A stretch of 64,000 nucleotides of DNA, taken from JAAYUJ01 sp963698165. Lineage in GTDB: Bacteria > Desulfobacterota > Syntrophobacteria > Syntrophobacterales > Syntrophobacteraceae. The notes below the pieces were generated by a model. That model did not search any database. It was given only the letters and a program-made list of their open reading frames with translations, and was not told the DNA's origin. The translations under genes and the position numbers were made by a program. The DNA is taken from NCBI GenBank assembly GCA_963698165.1, contig CAVOPT010000004.1, positions 372,001-436,000 on the forward strand. The letters run 5' to 3'. This document shows positions 34,846 to 42,208 of the stretch, one piece after another (the stretch's first letter is position 1; the number at the start of each line of letters is the position of its first letter).

Positions 34846-35754
34846 ATGGCGGACAAGCGCAAGGCGATGGTGCTTGCATCTTTTGTGGGTGATTCCCTGG
34901 CCCTCGCTGCCCACTGGATCTATGACGTCTTTGAGATCAACCGCCGGTTCGGGCGGGTCGACAACCTTCTGAAACCCATGAAGGATTCCTATCATCCCAC
35001 GAAGGATGCCGGGGAATTCACCCATTACGGCGACCAGACCCTCGTTCTCCTGGAGTCCCTCGCCGAACGAAGGGCCTTTGATCTGGACCGTTTTGCGGCC
35101 CTTTGGCGACAGTTCTTCGAAGGCTGCCAGGGCTATTTCGATCACGCGACGAAGGGAACCCTGGCGAACTTCGCGGCGGGGAAGGGACCCGGGGAATCCG
35201 GATCCCCATCGTCGGACCTGGCCGGAGCCTCTCGCATCGCTCCCATGGTATATCTCCTGGGGGAGGATACATCTGGTCTCGAGGCGGGGGTCCGAGCCCA
35301 GACGCGGATGACCCACAGCAACGAATCGGTGGTCCAGGCGGCGGAGTTCTTCGCGAGAGTGGCGGGGCTGGTGCTTCAGGGGCGCAGTCCCACTCAGGCC
35401 ATGAATGTCGTTTGCTCCGAGGTCTACCCGGGAGGCTCCCTGGCGGAAAGCGTTCGCAGGGGGCTCGAAAGCGCGGGAATGGAGACGGAACAGGCGGTCC
35501 TCGAGTTTGGTCAGAGCTGTGATCAGCGGGGCGCAGTGCCGTCCGTGGTCCATCTGGTGGCCCGCCATGAATCCGACCTGAAGGAGGCTCTCGTGCAGAA
35601 CGTCATGGCCGGGGGAGATTCGGCGGCAAGAGGCTTGCTCGTGGGGATGCTCCTCGGCGCCCATCTGGGGATGGAATCCATTCCACCGGAGTGGCTCGCC
35701 TCTTTGAAAAAGCGTGATCACATTGTGAACCTGCTCGATGGAATTCGCCCGTGA
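34846..35754 (+). CDS. ADP-ribosylglycohydrolase family protein
   Basis: About 302 residues, all alpha-helical. Family motifs are FVGDSLALAAHWIYD (first metal-site region), FTHYGDQTLVLL, the central TRMTHSNE and the C-terminal NVMAGGDSAARGLLVGMLLG with the second Asp cluster. Such enzymes remove ADP-ribose from proteins or small molecules (DraG type) with two Mg ions. Two in-frame ATGs lie at 34840 and 34846; the second is better spaced from GAGGAG. Whether the substrate is a protein or a metabolite is unknown, and no DraT-like partner is in the window. Confidence 0.82.
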   Translation: MADKRKAMVLASFVGDSLALAAHWIYDVFEINRRFGRVDNLLKPMKDSYHPTKDAGEFTHYGDQTLVLLESLAERRAFDLDRFAALWRQFFEGCQGYFDHATKGTLANFAAGKGPGESGSPSSDLAGASRIAPMVYLLGEDTSGLEAGVRAQTRMTHSNESVVQAAEFFARVAGLVLQGRSPTQAMNVVCSEVYPGGSLAESVRRGLESAGMETEQAVLEFGQSCDQRGAVPSVVHLVARHESDLKEALVQNVMAGGDSAARGLLVGMLLGAHLGMESIPPEWLASLKKRDHIVNLLDGIRP

Positions 35755-35820
35755 CGGGCAAGCGCCTGTCTTATCAAGGCACTGCAGTGATCCGTTGACT
35801 TTCAGAAGAGGCCCGATCCC

Positions 35821-36796
35821 ATGGATGAAAGGAGTCCGAAGGTTCTTTTGACCGGTGCCACTGGTTTCGTGGGAGGGCGCCTTTTGCGGGCCCTGCGGAG
35901 CCAAGGCTTTCATGTGCGCTGCATCGCGCGCTCCGGAGCGAAAATTTCGGCGGGCATTCGGAGAGCACCCCCTCGTTGAGGTTCACCAGGGGGACCTGCT
36001 GAACAAGGAAAGCCTGCGCCGGGCCTTGGTCGGTATGGACGCCGCCTTCTACCTGGTCCATTCCATGGGCGGTCGAAACCTGTCCGAGATTCACGCGTTC
36101 GCGGCGCGGGACAAGAAAGCCGCCGAGAACTTCGTGGCGGCCGCGGACGAAGACGGGTTGAGCCGCATCATGTACCTGGGCGGCCTCGGCGAAATGGGGC
36201 AAGATCTCTCCGAGCACCTCGAGAGCCGCCAGGAGGTTGGACGGATCCTGAGCTCGGGAAAAGCGAAAGCGACGGCTCTCAGGGCAGCAAACATCATCGG
36301 TGCTGGCGGGGCGCCCTTCGAGATGCTTCGGCACCTCGTGGAAAAGCTGCCCGTCATGTTGTGCCCGCGGTGGATCGAAACCCGGGCCCAGCCCATCGCG
36401 GTGGACAATGTCATCGAATACCTCATCGGGTGCCTTCGGGTGCCGGAGACCGCGGGAAGAGGATTCGACATCGGCGGACCGGACATCCTCTCCTACAGGG
36501 AGCTCATGGCCATATACATGAAGGTGCGGGGTCTGCGGCGCATCGTCATCACCGTGCCGGTTTTGACCCCTGTGCTCTCAGCTTACTGGATCAACCTGGT
36601 GACCCCGGTCCCGGCGGGAATTGTCATGCCGCTGCTGGAAGGGCTCAAGAACGAAGTGGTGTGCCGCGAGAACCTCATCCGGGAGCTCATCCCGACGCGC
36701 CTCATCCCCATGCATGAGGCCATTTGCAAGGCTCTGGTCCAGGTTGCCCATGGTCCTGGAAAACTCCCCTCAGTCCAGGCATGTTTCCTCCGCTGA
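35821..36796 (+). pseudogene. NAD(P)-binding epimerase-like protein (YbjT-like atypical SDR), frameshifted
   Basis: Starts MDERSPKVLLTGATGFVGGR at 35821 with the Rossmann motif TGATGFVG, then breaks at about 35935. Read one base on it continues APERKFRRAFGEH, DAAFYLVHSMGG, RIMYLGGLGEMG and FDIGGPDILSYRELMAIYMK. The restored protein of about 325 residues fits the NmrA/YbjT-like atypical SDRs. Their roles include redox sensing and quinone or sugar-nucleotide modification; none can be chosen here. Its 3' end overlaps the convergent ABC gene by 27 bases. Confidence 0.75.
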
Positions 36797-38314
36797 CCCT
36801 GTTCGGGGGAGATCATCGGGTTCCGGGGCGATGCCAGCCATCAGGAGGCCGATGCCCTCGACGAGGTCCGGTTCCCCCACGTCCAGGGTATCCATGATGC
36901 GGCCGCCGAACATGACGACGATGCGATCGGATAGGGTCAAGGCCTCGTTCAAGTCGCCGGTGACGAGCAGGATCCCTGCTTCCTTGCGGGCGTTCAGGAG
37001 CACATTCCAAATGTCTTCCGTGGCTCCGATGTCGAGCCCTTGAGTGGGCTGTTCAGCCACGATGAGCCGTGGCCTGCGCGTGAATTCCCGGGCGAGGACC
37101 AGCTTTTGGAGATTGCCCCCCGAGAGGTTCCTTGCGATGGCCTGGGGATCACGGGGCTGGACGTCAAATTCTTCCATGAGATGCATGGCTTTCTCCCTGG
37201 CAGCTCGTCGAAGCAGCCATGGTCCCTTAGAAAACCCACGGCGTGTTGTGAGGAGGAAGTTGTCGATGAGGTTCATTTCCAGGCAGGTCGCCAGCCCCCT
37301 TCGATCTTCGGGGATGTAGATCATGTTGCCATCCCAGCTGTGGCTCCGGTGGAAATCCTCCCAGTCTCTTCCGAGAATCCTCACGGTGCCGCCTTCGGGC
37401 CTTTTCATGCCGCAGACCGTCTCCACCAGCGGTTTTTGGCCGTTGCCCGCCACGCCCACGACCCCGAGAATCTCTCCCTGGCGCAGCTGAAGGTTGATGC
37501 CGGTCAGGCCGGGGGTTTTCAACCCCTCAATTCGCAAGACGATCTGGCGCGCCTCCACCGGTTCCTTGTGGACCTGCAGCAGCACCTCCCGGCCCACCAT
37601 CCTGCGGGCCAGGTCGGCCTTGGAACCGACCTCCCGGGCGTCCATCTCCGCCACCACGGATCCCCTCCGCAATATGGCGATTTCGTCGGCGACGGCCATC
37701 ACTTCATCGAGCTTGTGACTGATGAAGACGATGGCTTTTCCCCGCTCGGTCATCCTTCTGAAGGACCGGAAAAGCTGTTCGGTTTCCATGGGTGTGAGGA
37801 CGGCGGTGGGTTCGTCGAAGATGAGGATCCGGCTTTCACGGTAGAGGAGTTTGAGGATTTCCACCCGCTGTTTTTCCCCCATGGAAAGCCCGGAAACTCT
37901 TGCCCCCGGATCGATGCCCATCCCGTATCCCTCGGCGAGGCGGGCCACGTCGCCCTCAATTCCGCGGGGGGAGAGCCAGAAGCCCATGGACTGCCCCAGG
38001 ACTATGTTCTCGGCAACGGTCATGGCCTCGACCAGTGTGAAATGCTGGTACACCATGCCGATGCCGACTTGGTGGGCGGCGTGAGTCGAGTGGATGGACT
38101 TCTCGATTCCGTCGAGAACAATCCGCCCCCGGTCCGGCTGAATCCGGCCGGAGAGAATGCTCATGAGGGTGCTCTTGCCCGCTCCGTTTTCCCCGAGCAG
38201 GGCCTTGACCCGTCCAGGACGGATCTCCAGGGTCACATCCCGGTTGGCTTGAACCCGCCCGAAGGACTTGCTGATGTTTTCAAGGCGTATGATGGGCGGC
38301 GTGGAGGGATCCAT
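36770..38314 (-). CDS. ABC transporter ATPase for nucleosides or simple sugars (two ATP-binding domains)
   Basis: A 514-residue protein with two ABC domains. The first has Walker A GENGAGKST, signature LSMGEKQRVEILKLL and Walker B RILIFDEPTAVLTPME. The second has a reduced P-loop region (GVAGNGQKPLVE), the signature LSGGNLQKLVLAREF and LIVAEQPTQGLD. This is the Mgl/Rbs/NupO architecture. The ATG at 38314 is preferred over upstream codons because it lies just after the gpt stop. With the two permeases and BMP lipoprotein-like receptor encoded upstream it makes a complete BMP-type importer. Confidence 0.9.
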   Translation of the reverse strand: MDPSTPPIIRLENISKSFGRVQANRDVTLEIRPGRVKALLGENGAGKSTLMSILSGRIQPDRGRIVLDGIEKSIHSTHAAHQVGIGMVYQHFTLVEAMTVAENIVLGQSMGFWLSPRGIEGDVARLAEGYGMGIDPGARVSGLSMGEKQRVEILKLLYRESRILIFDEPTAVLTPMETEQLFRSFRRMTERGKAIVFISHKLDEVMAVADEIAILRRGSVVAEMDAREVGSKADLARRMVGREVLLQVHKEPVEARQIVLRIEGLKTPGLTGINLQLRQGEILGVVGVAGNGQKPLVETVCGMKRPEGGTVRILGRDWEDFHRSHSWDGNMIYIPEDRRGLATCLEMNLIDNFLLTTRRGFSKGPWLLRRAAREKAMHLMEEFDVQPRDPQAIARNLSGGNLQKLVLAREFTRRPRLIVAEQPTQGLDIGATEDIWNVLLNARKEAGILLVTGDLNEALTLSDRIVVMFGGRIMDTLDVGEPDLVEGIGLLMAGIAPEPDDLPRTGSAEETCLD

Positions 38315-38322
38315 GAACCGAC

Positions 38323-38808
38323 CTATCTCTGCCCCACGATGGGCTGGATGAACTGGGATTCGGCATCCCACGGGAAAAGGATCCAGGTGTCCTGGCTCAC
38401 TTCGGTGACAAAGGTGTCCACCAGGGGTCTTCCCTGGGGCTTGGCGTAAACCGTGGCGAAGTGGGCTTTCGGCAGCATCTCCCTCACTGTCCGCGCAGTC
38501 CTGCCCGTGTCCACCAGGTCATCGATCAAGAGCCATCCCCCGCCGTCCATGCGCACCGCCTTCAGAACTTCGATCTCCGCCTGTTGGTTTTGCCAGTCAT
38601 AGCTGCTGACACACACGGTATCGATGAGCCGGATGTCCAGTTCGCGGGCCACGATGGCCGCCGGCACCAGACCTCCCCGGGTTATGGCGACTATTCCCTT
38701 GAAGTAGTCGTGTTCGAGAAGCCGCCAGGCCAGTGCTCTGGAATCCCTGTGCAGTTGCTCCCAGGAAATGGGGTAGGTTCGCTTGAATCGTTCTTTGCTG
38801 TTTGTCAT
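38323..38808 (-). CDS. gpt: Xanthine-guanine phosphoribosyltransferase
   Basis: 161 residues, close to the 152 of E. coli Gpt, with matching segments: GIVAITRGGLVPAAIVAREL, DTVCVSSYD, the PRPP loop LLIDDLVDTGRTA, AKPQGRPLVDTFV and QDTWILFPWD. It converts xanthine, guanine or hypoxanthine plus PRPP to nucleotides in the cytoplasm. It lies inside an ABC importer operon, between a permease and the ATPase gene (8-base gap), which suggests the transported compound is a purine base or nucleoside. Confidence 0.93.
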   Translation of the reverse strand: MTNSKERFKRTYPISWEQLHRDSRALAWRLLEHDYFKGIVAITRGGLVPAAIVARELDIRLIDTVCVSSYDWQNQQAEIEVLKAVRMDGGGWLLIDDLVDTGRTARTVREMLPKAHFATVYAKPQGRPLVDTFVTEVSQDTWILFPWDAESQFIQPIVGQR

Positions 38809-38833
38809 GAGAAAGTCTTCCTGTTAACTTTAC

Positions 38834-38890
38834 GCACTTTAGCTCACTTTAGGCACTTTAGGCACTTCTCCTCGCTTTAGTCACTTCCTC
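38834..38890. repeat. Degenerate short tandem repeat
   Basis: About five imperfect units based on gcactttag (tacgcacttt, agctcacttt, aggcacttta, ggcactt, gctttagtcactt) fill the gap between the permease stop and gpt. The minus strand reads CTAAAGTGCCTAAAGTG. Function unknown; it may be a spacer prone to slippage. Confidence 0.7.
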
Positions 38891-39811
38891 TCAGTCCCAT
38901 GGCTCCAGGTTGACACCCAGGAAGGCGGGCGCCTCGATGCCTCGGCCTTTCCAGGACGAAAGAACAAGCACGGCGATGGTCAACCCGTAAGGCAGCATCA
39001 TGAGGAGAGACGAGGGAAGATGGGTTCCCGCGGCCTGAAGTCTGAACTGAAAAGCCATCACGCCGCCGAACAGGTAAGCCCCAGCCATGGCTCGCCATGG
39101 GCGCCAGAAAGCGAATATCACCAGTGCCACGGCGATCCATCCGCGGCCGGCGGAAAGCCCGGTGGTCCACAAGTGAGTGTAAGCGAGGGAAAGGTAGGCT
39201 CCGCCAAACCCAACCATGCACCCACCCGCAAGGATTCCCATCCACCGCGTGGCGACGATGGAAATACCGGCTGCCAGAGCCGCCTCAGGGTACTCTCCGA
39301 CAGCCCGCAACGCGAGTCCCCAGCGGGTGAAACGCAGGGTGATCCAGAGGAGAAGGGGCATCGCGTACGAGAGGTAAACGAGGGGGTCCTGGTTGAACAA
39401 CACGGGACCCAGGACGGGAACCTGGGAGAGAAGGGGCACGGGAAGCGTCTGAAAGCCCTGGATGCTCTGGCCGTCGTAGGGAGTGCCCAGGTAATTGGCC
39501 AGGCCCGTGCCGAGGATCGTCAGCGCCAGCCCCGACACAACCTGGTTTCCCTGGAACCCGAGACAGATCAGGCCGTGCAAGCCCGCCAGGAGACCCCCCA
39601 GGAGTCCACCGGCAAGAAAGCCGAGGAAGGGTTGGCCCGTGGCTTCCCCGGTGAGGAATGCCGCCAGGGCCCCCACCATCATCATTCCTTCGACACCGAG
39701 GTTCAGTGTTCCGGAGCGTTCAGTGAGGATTTCGCCAAGGGTCGCATAGAGAATGGGCGTGCCCGACTGAACGGTGGCTGCAAGCAGCGGTGTCAGGGCT
39801 TCCAGGGTCAT
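38891..39811 (-). CDS. ABC transporter permease (BMP-type nucleoside importer, subunit 2)
   Basis: 306 residues starting MTLEALTPLLAATVQSGTPI at the ATG at 39811, which overlaps the upstream permease stop by 4 bases (ATGA). About eight hydrophobic segments and the family motifs LGEILTERSGTLNLGVEGMM and RFTRWGLALRAVGEYPEAAL place it with YufQ/NupQ-type permeases. It forms the membrane channel with the next-upstream permease. A much longer frame runs upstream through the other permease gene, but that part is only its shadow. Confidence 0.9.
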   Translation of the reverse strand: MTLEALTPLLAATVQSGTPILYATLGEILTERSGTLNLGVEGMMMVGALAAFLTGEATGQPFLGFLAGGLLGGLLAGLHGLICLGFQGNQVVSGLALTILGTGLANYLGTPYDGQSIQGFQTLPVPLLSQVPVLGPVLFNQDPLVYLSYAMPLLLWITLRFTRWGLALRAVGEYPEAALAAGISIVATRWMGILAGGCMVGFGGAYLSLAYTHLWTTGLSAGRGWIAVALVIFAFWRPWRAMAGAYLFGGVMAFQFRLQAAGTHLPSSLLMMLPYGLTIAVLVLSSWKGRGIEAPAFLGVNLEPWD

Positions 39812-40869
39812 GCCTTTCTCCCCGGTGCAAAGCGGTACCTGGAAAAGAAGCTTCCGGCCAGGACAGAGAGCAGGATCAGGCCTTCCATGATTTGCCCGAA
39901 GGCGGCGGGGACCTGCAAATCCAGTTGAAGGGTCTCCAGTCCAACCCTCAGCCCAGCGAGCAGGAACGAGGCAATGCCGATGGCGAGCGGATTGAGCTTC
40001 GCCAGCCACGCCACCACGATGGCGGTGTACCCGTATCCGGCAATGACGCTGGGTTGGAGGCGATTCACGTTGGCCGAGACTTCCAGCAGGGCGGCCCATG
40101 CGCTCAGCACCCCCCCCACGACCATCACGAGCATGATGAGCCGGTCCGAGTGGATCCGGGCATAGTTGGCCGCGCGGCGGTTTTCTCCGCTGGCCGCGAT
40201 CTCGAAGCCCAGTCGGGTGAATCTCAGCATCACCCAGCACGCCACTCCCGCAGCGACACACAGGAGGATTCCCCAGTGGAGCCTGGTACTCCCCATGTGG
40301 CCGACGGTGGCCCCAGCGGAGAACTCCGGAGTCATGGGGAATCCGAAGCTCGTGGGATCCTTCCAGGGGCCGTAGACCAGGTACTCCAGGAAAAGAATGC
40401 CGATGTAATTGAGCATGAGGGTGACGATGATCTCGTTGGACCGCAGGTGGATTTTCAGGAGCGCCGGGATCAACCCCCAAATGCCCCCGGCGACGGCGGA
40501 AGCAAGGAACATGAGCGGCAGGAGGGAATACCAGGGAAGATCCGGATAGGTCAAGGCCGCCCAGGTGGCACCCACGGCCCCCAGGGCGTACTGTCCTTCG
40601 GCCCCTATGTTCCACACCTGGAGGCGGAAAGCGATGGCAACACCAAGGGAACAGAGAAAGATCGGCACCGCCTTGATCAAACAGTCTTCAACAGCCCAGG
40701 CGGAGAAGAAGGCGGACTTCACCAGCAGTGCCATCCCCGGGAGTGCGGGCTTCCCCTGAATCGCCAGGAAAACGCTGGAAAGACCGAGCGAAAGGAGCAC
40801 GGCACCAGAGACTATGAGCAAAGACCCCCAGCCCATGGGGTCATGTCTTTTTTGAACACGAAGGATCAT
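39808..40869 (-). CDS. ABC transporter permease (BMP-type nucleoside importer, subunit 1)
   Basis: About 353 residues from the ATG at 40869, with some ten hydrophobic segments. The motif FRLQVWNIGAEGQYALGAVG and the coupling-loop-like RFTRLGFEIAASGENRRAAN are typical of YufP/NupP-type permeases. The start is uncertain; a GTG twelve codons upstream is possible. It is translated together with the next permease through the ATGA overlap. Its partner receptor gene is about 180 bases upstream on the same strand. Confidence 0.88.
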   Translation of the reverse strand: MILRVQKRHDPMGWGSLLIVSGAVLLSLGLSSVFLAIQGKPALPGMALLVKSAFFSAWAVEDCLIKAVPIFLCSLGVAIAFRLQVWNIGAEGQYALGAVGATWAALTYPDLPWYSLLPLMFLASAVAGGIWGLIPALLKIHLRSNEIIVTLMLNYIGILFLEYLVYGPWKDPTSFGFPMTPEFSAGATVGHMGSTRLHWGILLCVAAGVACWVMLRFTRLGFEIAASGENRRAANYARIHSDRLIMLVMVVGGVLSAWAALLEVSANVNRLQPSVIAGYGYTAIVVAWLAKLNPLAIGIASFLLAGLRVGLETLQLDLQVPAAFGQIMEGLILLSVLAGSFFSRYRFAPGRKA

Positions 40870-41052
40870 CGATGAGCAGCTCGTGGCGGATTCAGAAAGT
40901 TCCACGCCGCTTGAGGCTGGAACCTTGCGTCCATTAGATTACCCTGGATGCCCGCCTTTGAGGGCATCACGAATAGAAGCGCCCTTTTCACCCGTCATTT
41001 CCGCGCAGGCGCAAAGGTGTCACCTTAACGGATATAACCATCACGGCCCAGA

Positions 41053-42129
41053 TCACTCCAGTGTTCCCACCACTCCCTCAACGAAGTACTTCATGCTCAG
41101 GAGTTCCTCGTCCGTGGCGGTTTTCCCCTCGGGAATCCGGACGTTGCCGCCCTGGTCCTTGATGGGTCCGGTGAATGGGTGGGTGGCTCCGCTCATGATT
41201 TCTTTCTTCTTATCCATCACTTTGAGACGGATATCCTCGGGGACCATGGGACCGAAAGGAGCCAGGTTCACGATTCCATCCTTCATCCCCCACCAGATGG
41301 CCTCGCTCTTCCACGTGCCCTCCTGGACGTCCTTAACAATCTTCCTGTAGAGGGGACCCCAGTTCCAGACTGGGGCGGTGAGATGAGCCCTGGGGGCGAA
41401 AGCCGACATGTCCGAATTGTAACCGATGGAATAGACACCCCTTTCCTGTGCCGCCTCCTGGGCGGCCGGGGAATCCTGGTGCTGGGTGATGACATCGGCG
41501 CCGACATCGAGGAGGCTCTTGGCGGCCTCTTTTTCCGTGGCCGGGTCGTACCAGGTCTTGGTCCAGACGACCCGGACCTGGGCCTTGGGATTCACCGAAC
41601 GGGCCCCAAGGGCAAACGCGTTGATGCCGCGGATCACTTCCGGTATGGGGAACGCCGCCACATAGCCCAGGACATTGGACTTGGTCATGCCTCCCGCCAC
41701 CATTCCGGAAAGATAGCGGGGCTCGTAGATCCTCCCGAAGTAGTTTCCCATGTTCTTTCCCAACTTGAAACCGGAACAATGCATGAAAATGATGTTCGGA
41801 AACTGGTTGGCCACTTTCAGCATGGGATCCATGTAGCCGAAACTGGTGCCGAAGATGACGTCATATCCCTTGCGGGCCATGTTGAGGATGACCCGTTCCG
41901 AATCGGGTCCTTCGCGAACCGCCTCCACGTAAGAGGTTTTCACTCCCTCCATGGTTGCCACCTCCTGGCGCCCCACGTCATGGGAATAGGACCATCCGGC
42001 GTTGCCGATGGGAGATACGTAGACAAAGCCCACCTGAAGCTCCTTGGGTTGGGCATAAGCCAAGCCGAATCCCAGTGCCATGGCCATGGCCAGTGCCAAT
42101 AAAGCCCCACTCATCAAAAATCTTCGCAC
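41053..42129 (-). CDS. BMP-family substrate-binding protein of a nucleoside ABC importer
   Basis: A 358-residue exported protein with a signal peptide ending AMALGFGLAYAQ. It belongs to the BMP/PnrA/Med family: VGFVYVSPIGNAGWSYSHD near the N-terminus, VIFGTSFGYMDPMLKVAN, GRIYEPRYLSGMVAGGMT and DVITQHQDSPAAQEAA. PnrA-type members bind purine nucleosides in the periplasm. It is the first gene of the transporter operon. No lipobox cysteine is seen, so it is probably soluble in the periplasm. Confidence 0.9.
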   Translation of the reverse strand: MRRFLMSGALLALAMAMALGFGLAYAQPKELQVGFVYVSPIGNAGWSYSHDVGRQEVATMEGVKTSYVEAVREGPDSERVILNMARKGYDVIFGTSFGYMDPMLKVANQFPNIIFMHCSGFKLGKNMGNYFGRIYEPRYLSGMVAGGMTKSNVLGYVAAFPIPEVIRGINAFALGARSVNPKAQVRVVWTKTWYDPATEKEAAKSLLDVGADVITQHQDSPAAQEAAQERGVYSIGYNSDMSAFAPRAHLTAPVWNWGPLYRKIVKDVQEGTWKSEAIWWGMKDGIVNLAPFGPMVPEDIRLKVMDKKKEIMSGATHPFTGPIKDQGGNVRIPEGKTATDEELLSMKYFVEGVVGTLE

Positions 42130-42208
42130 TTTTCATCCTCCTCTCGGTTCCATGGAGTCCAGTCCATCCTTCGCCGATTCAACCGGTTTATCCGCAACCG
42201 GCTTGCCT

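Noticed and set aside
33777..34862. A 361-codon minus-strand frame opposite the parvulin gene
   Set aside because: The plus-strand gene has signal peptide, ribosome site and parvulin motifs; the antisense frame has none.
37040..38449. A 469-codon + strand frame opposite the ABC ATPase gene
   Set aside because: Shadow of a clear ABC ATPase with all motifs on the minus strand; no recognisable domain of its own.
39812..40615. Apparent N-terminal extension of the second permease frame through the first permease gene
   Set aside because: It is the out-of-frame shadow of the upstream permease; the ATG at 39811 with ATGA overlap gives a normal-length protein.
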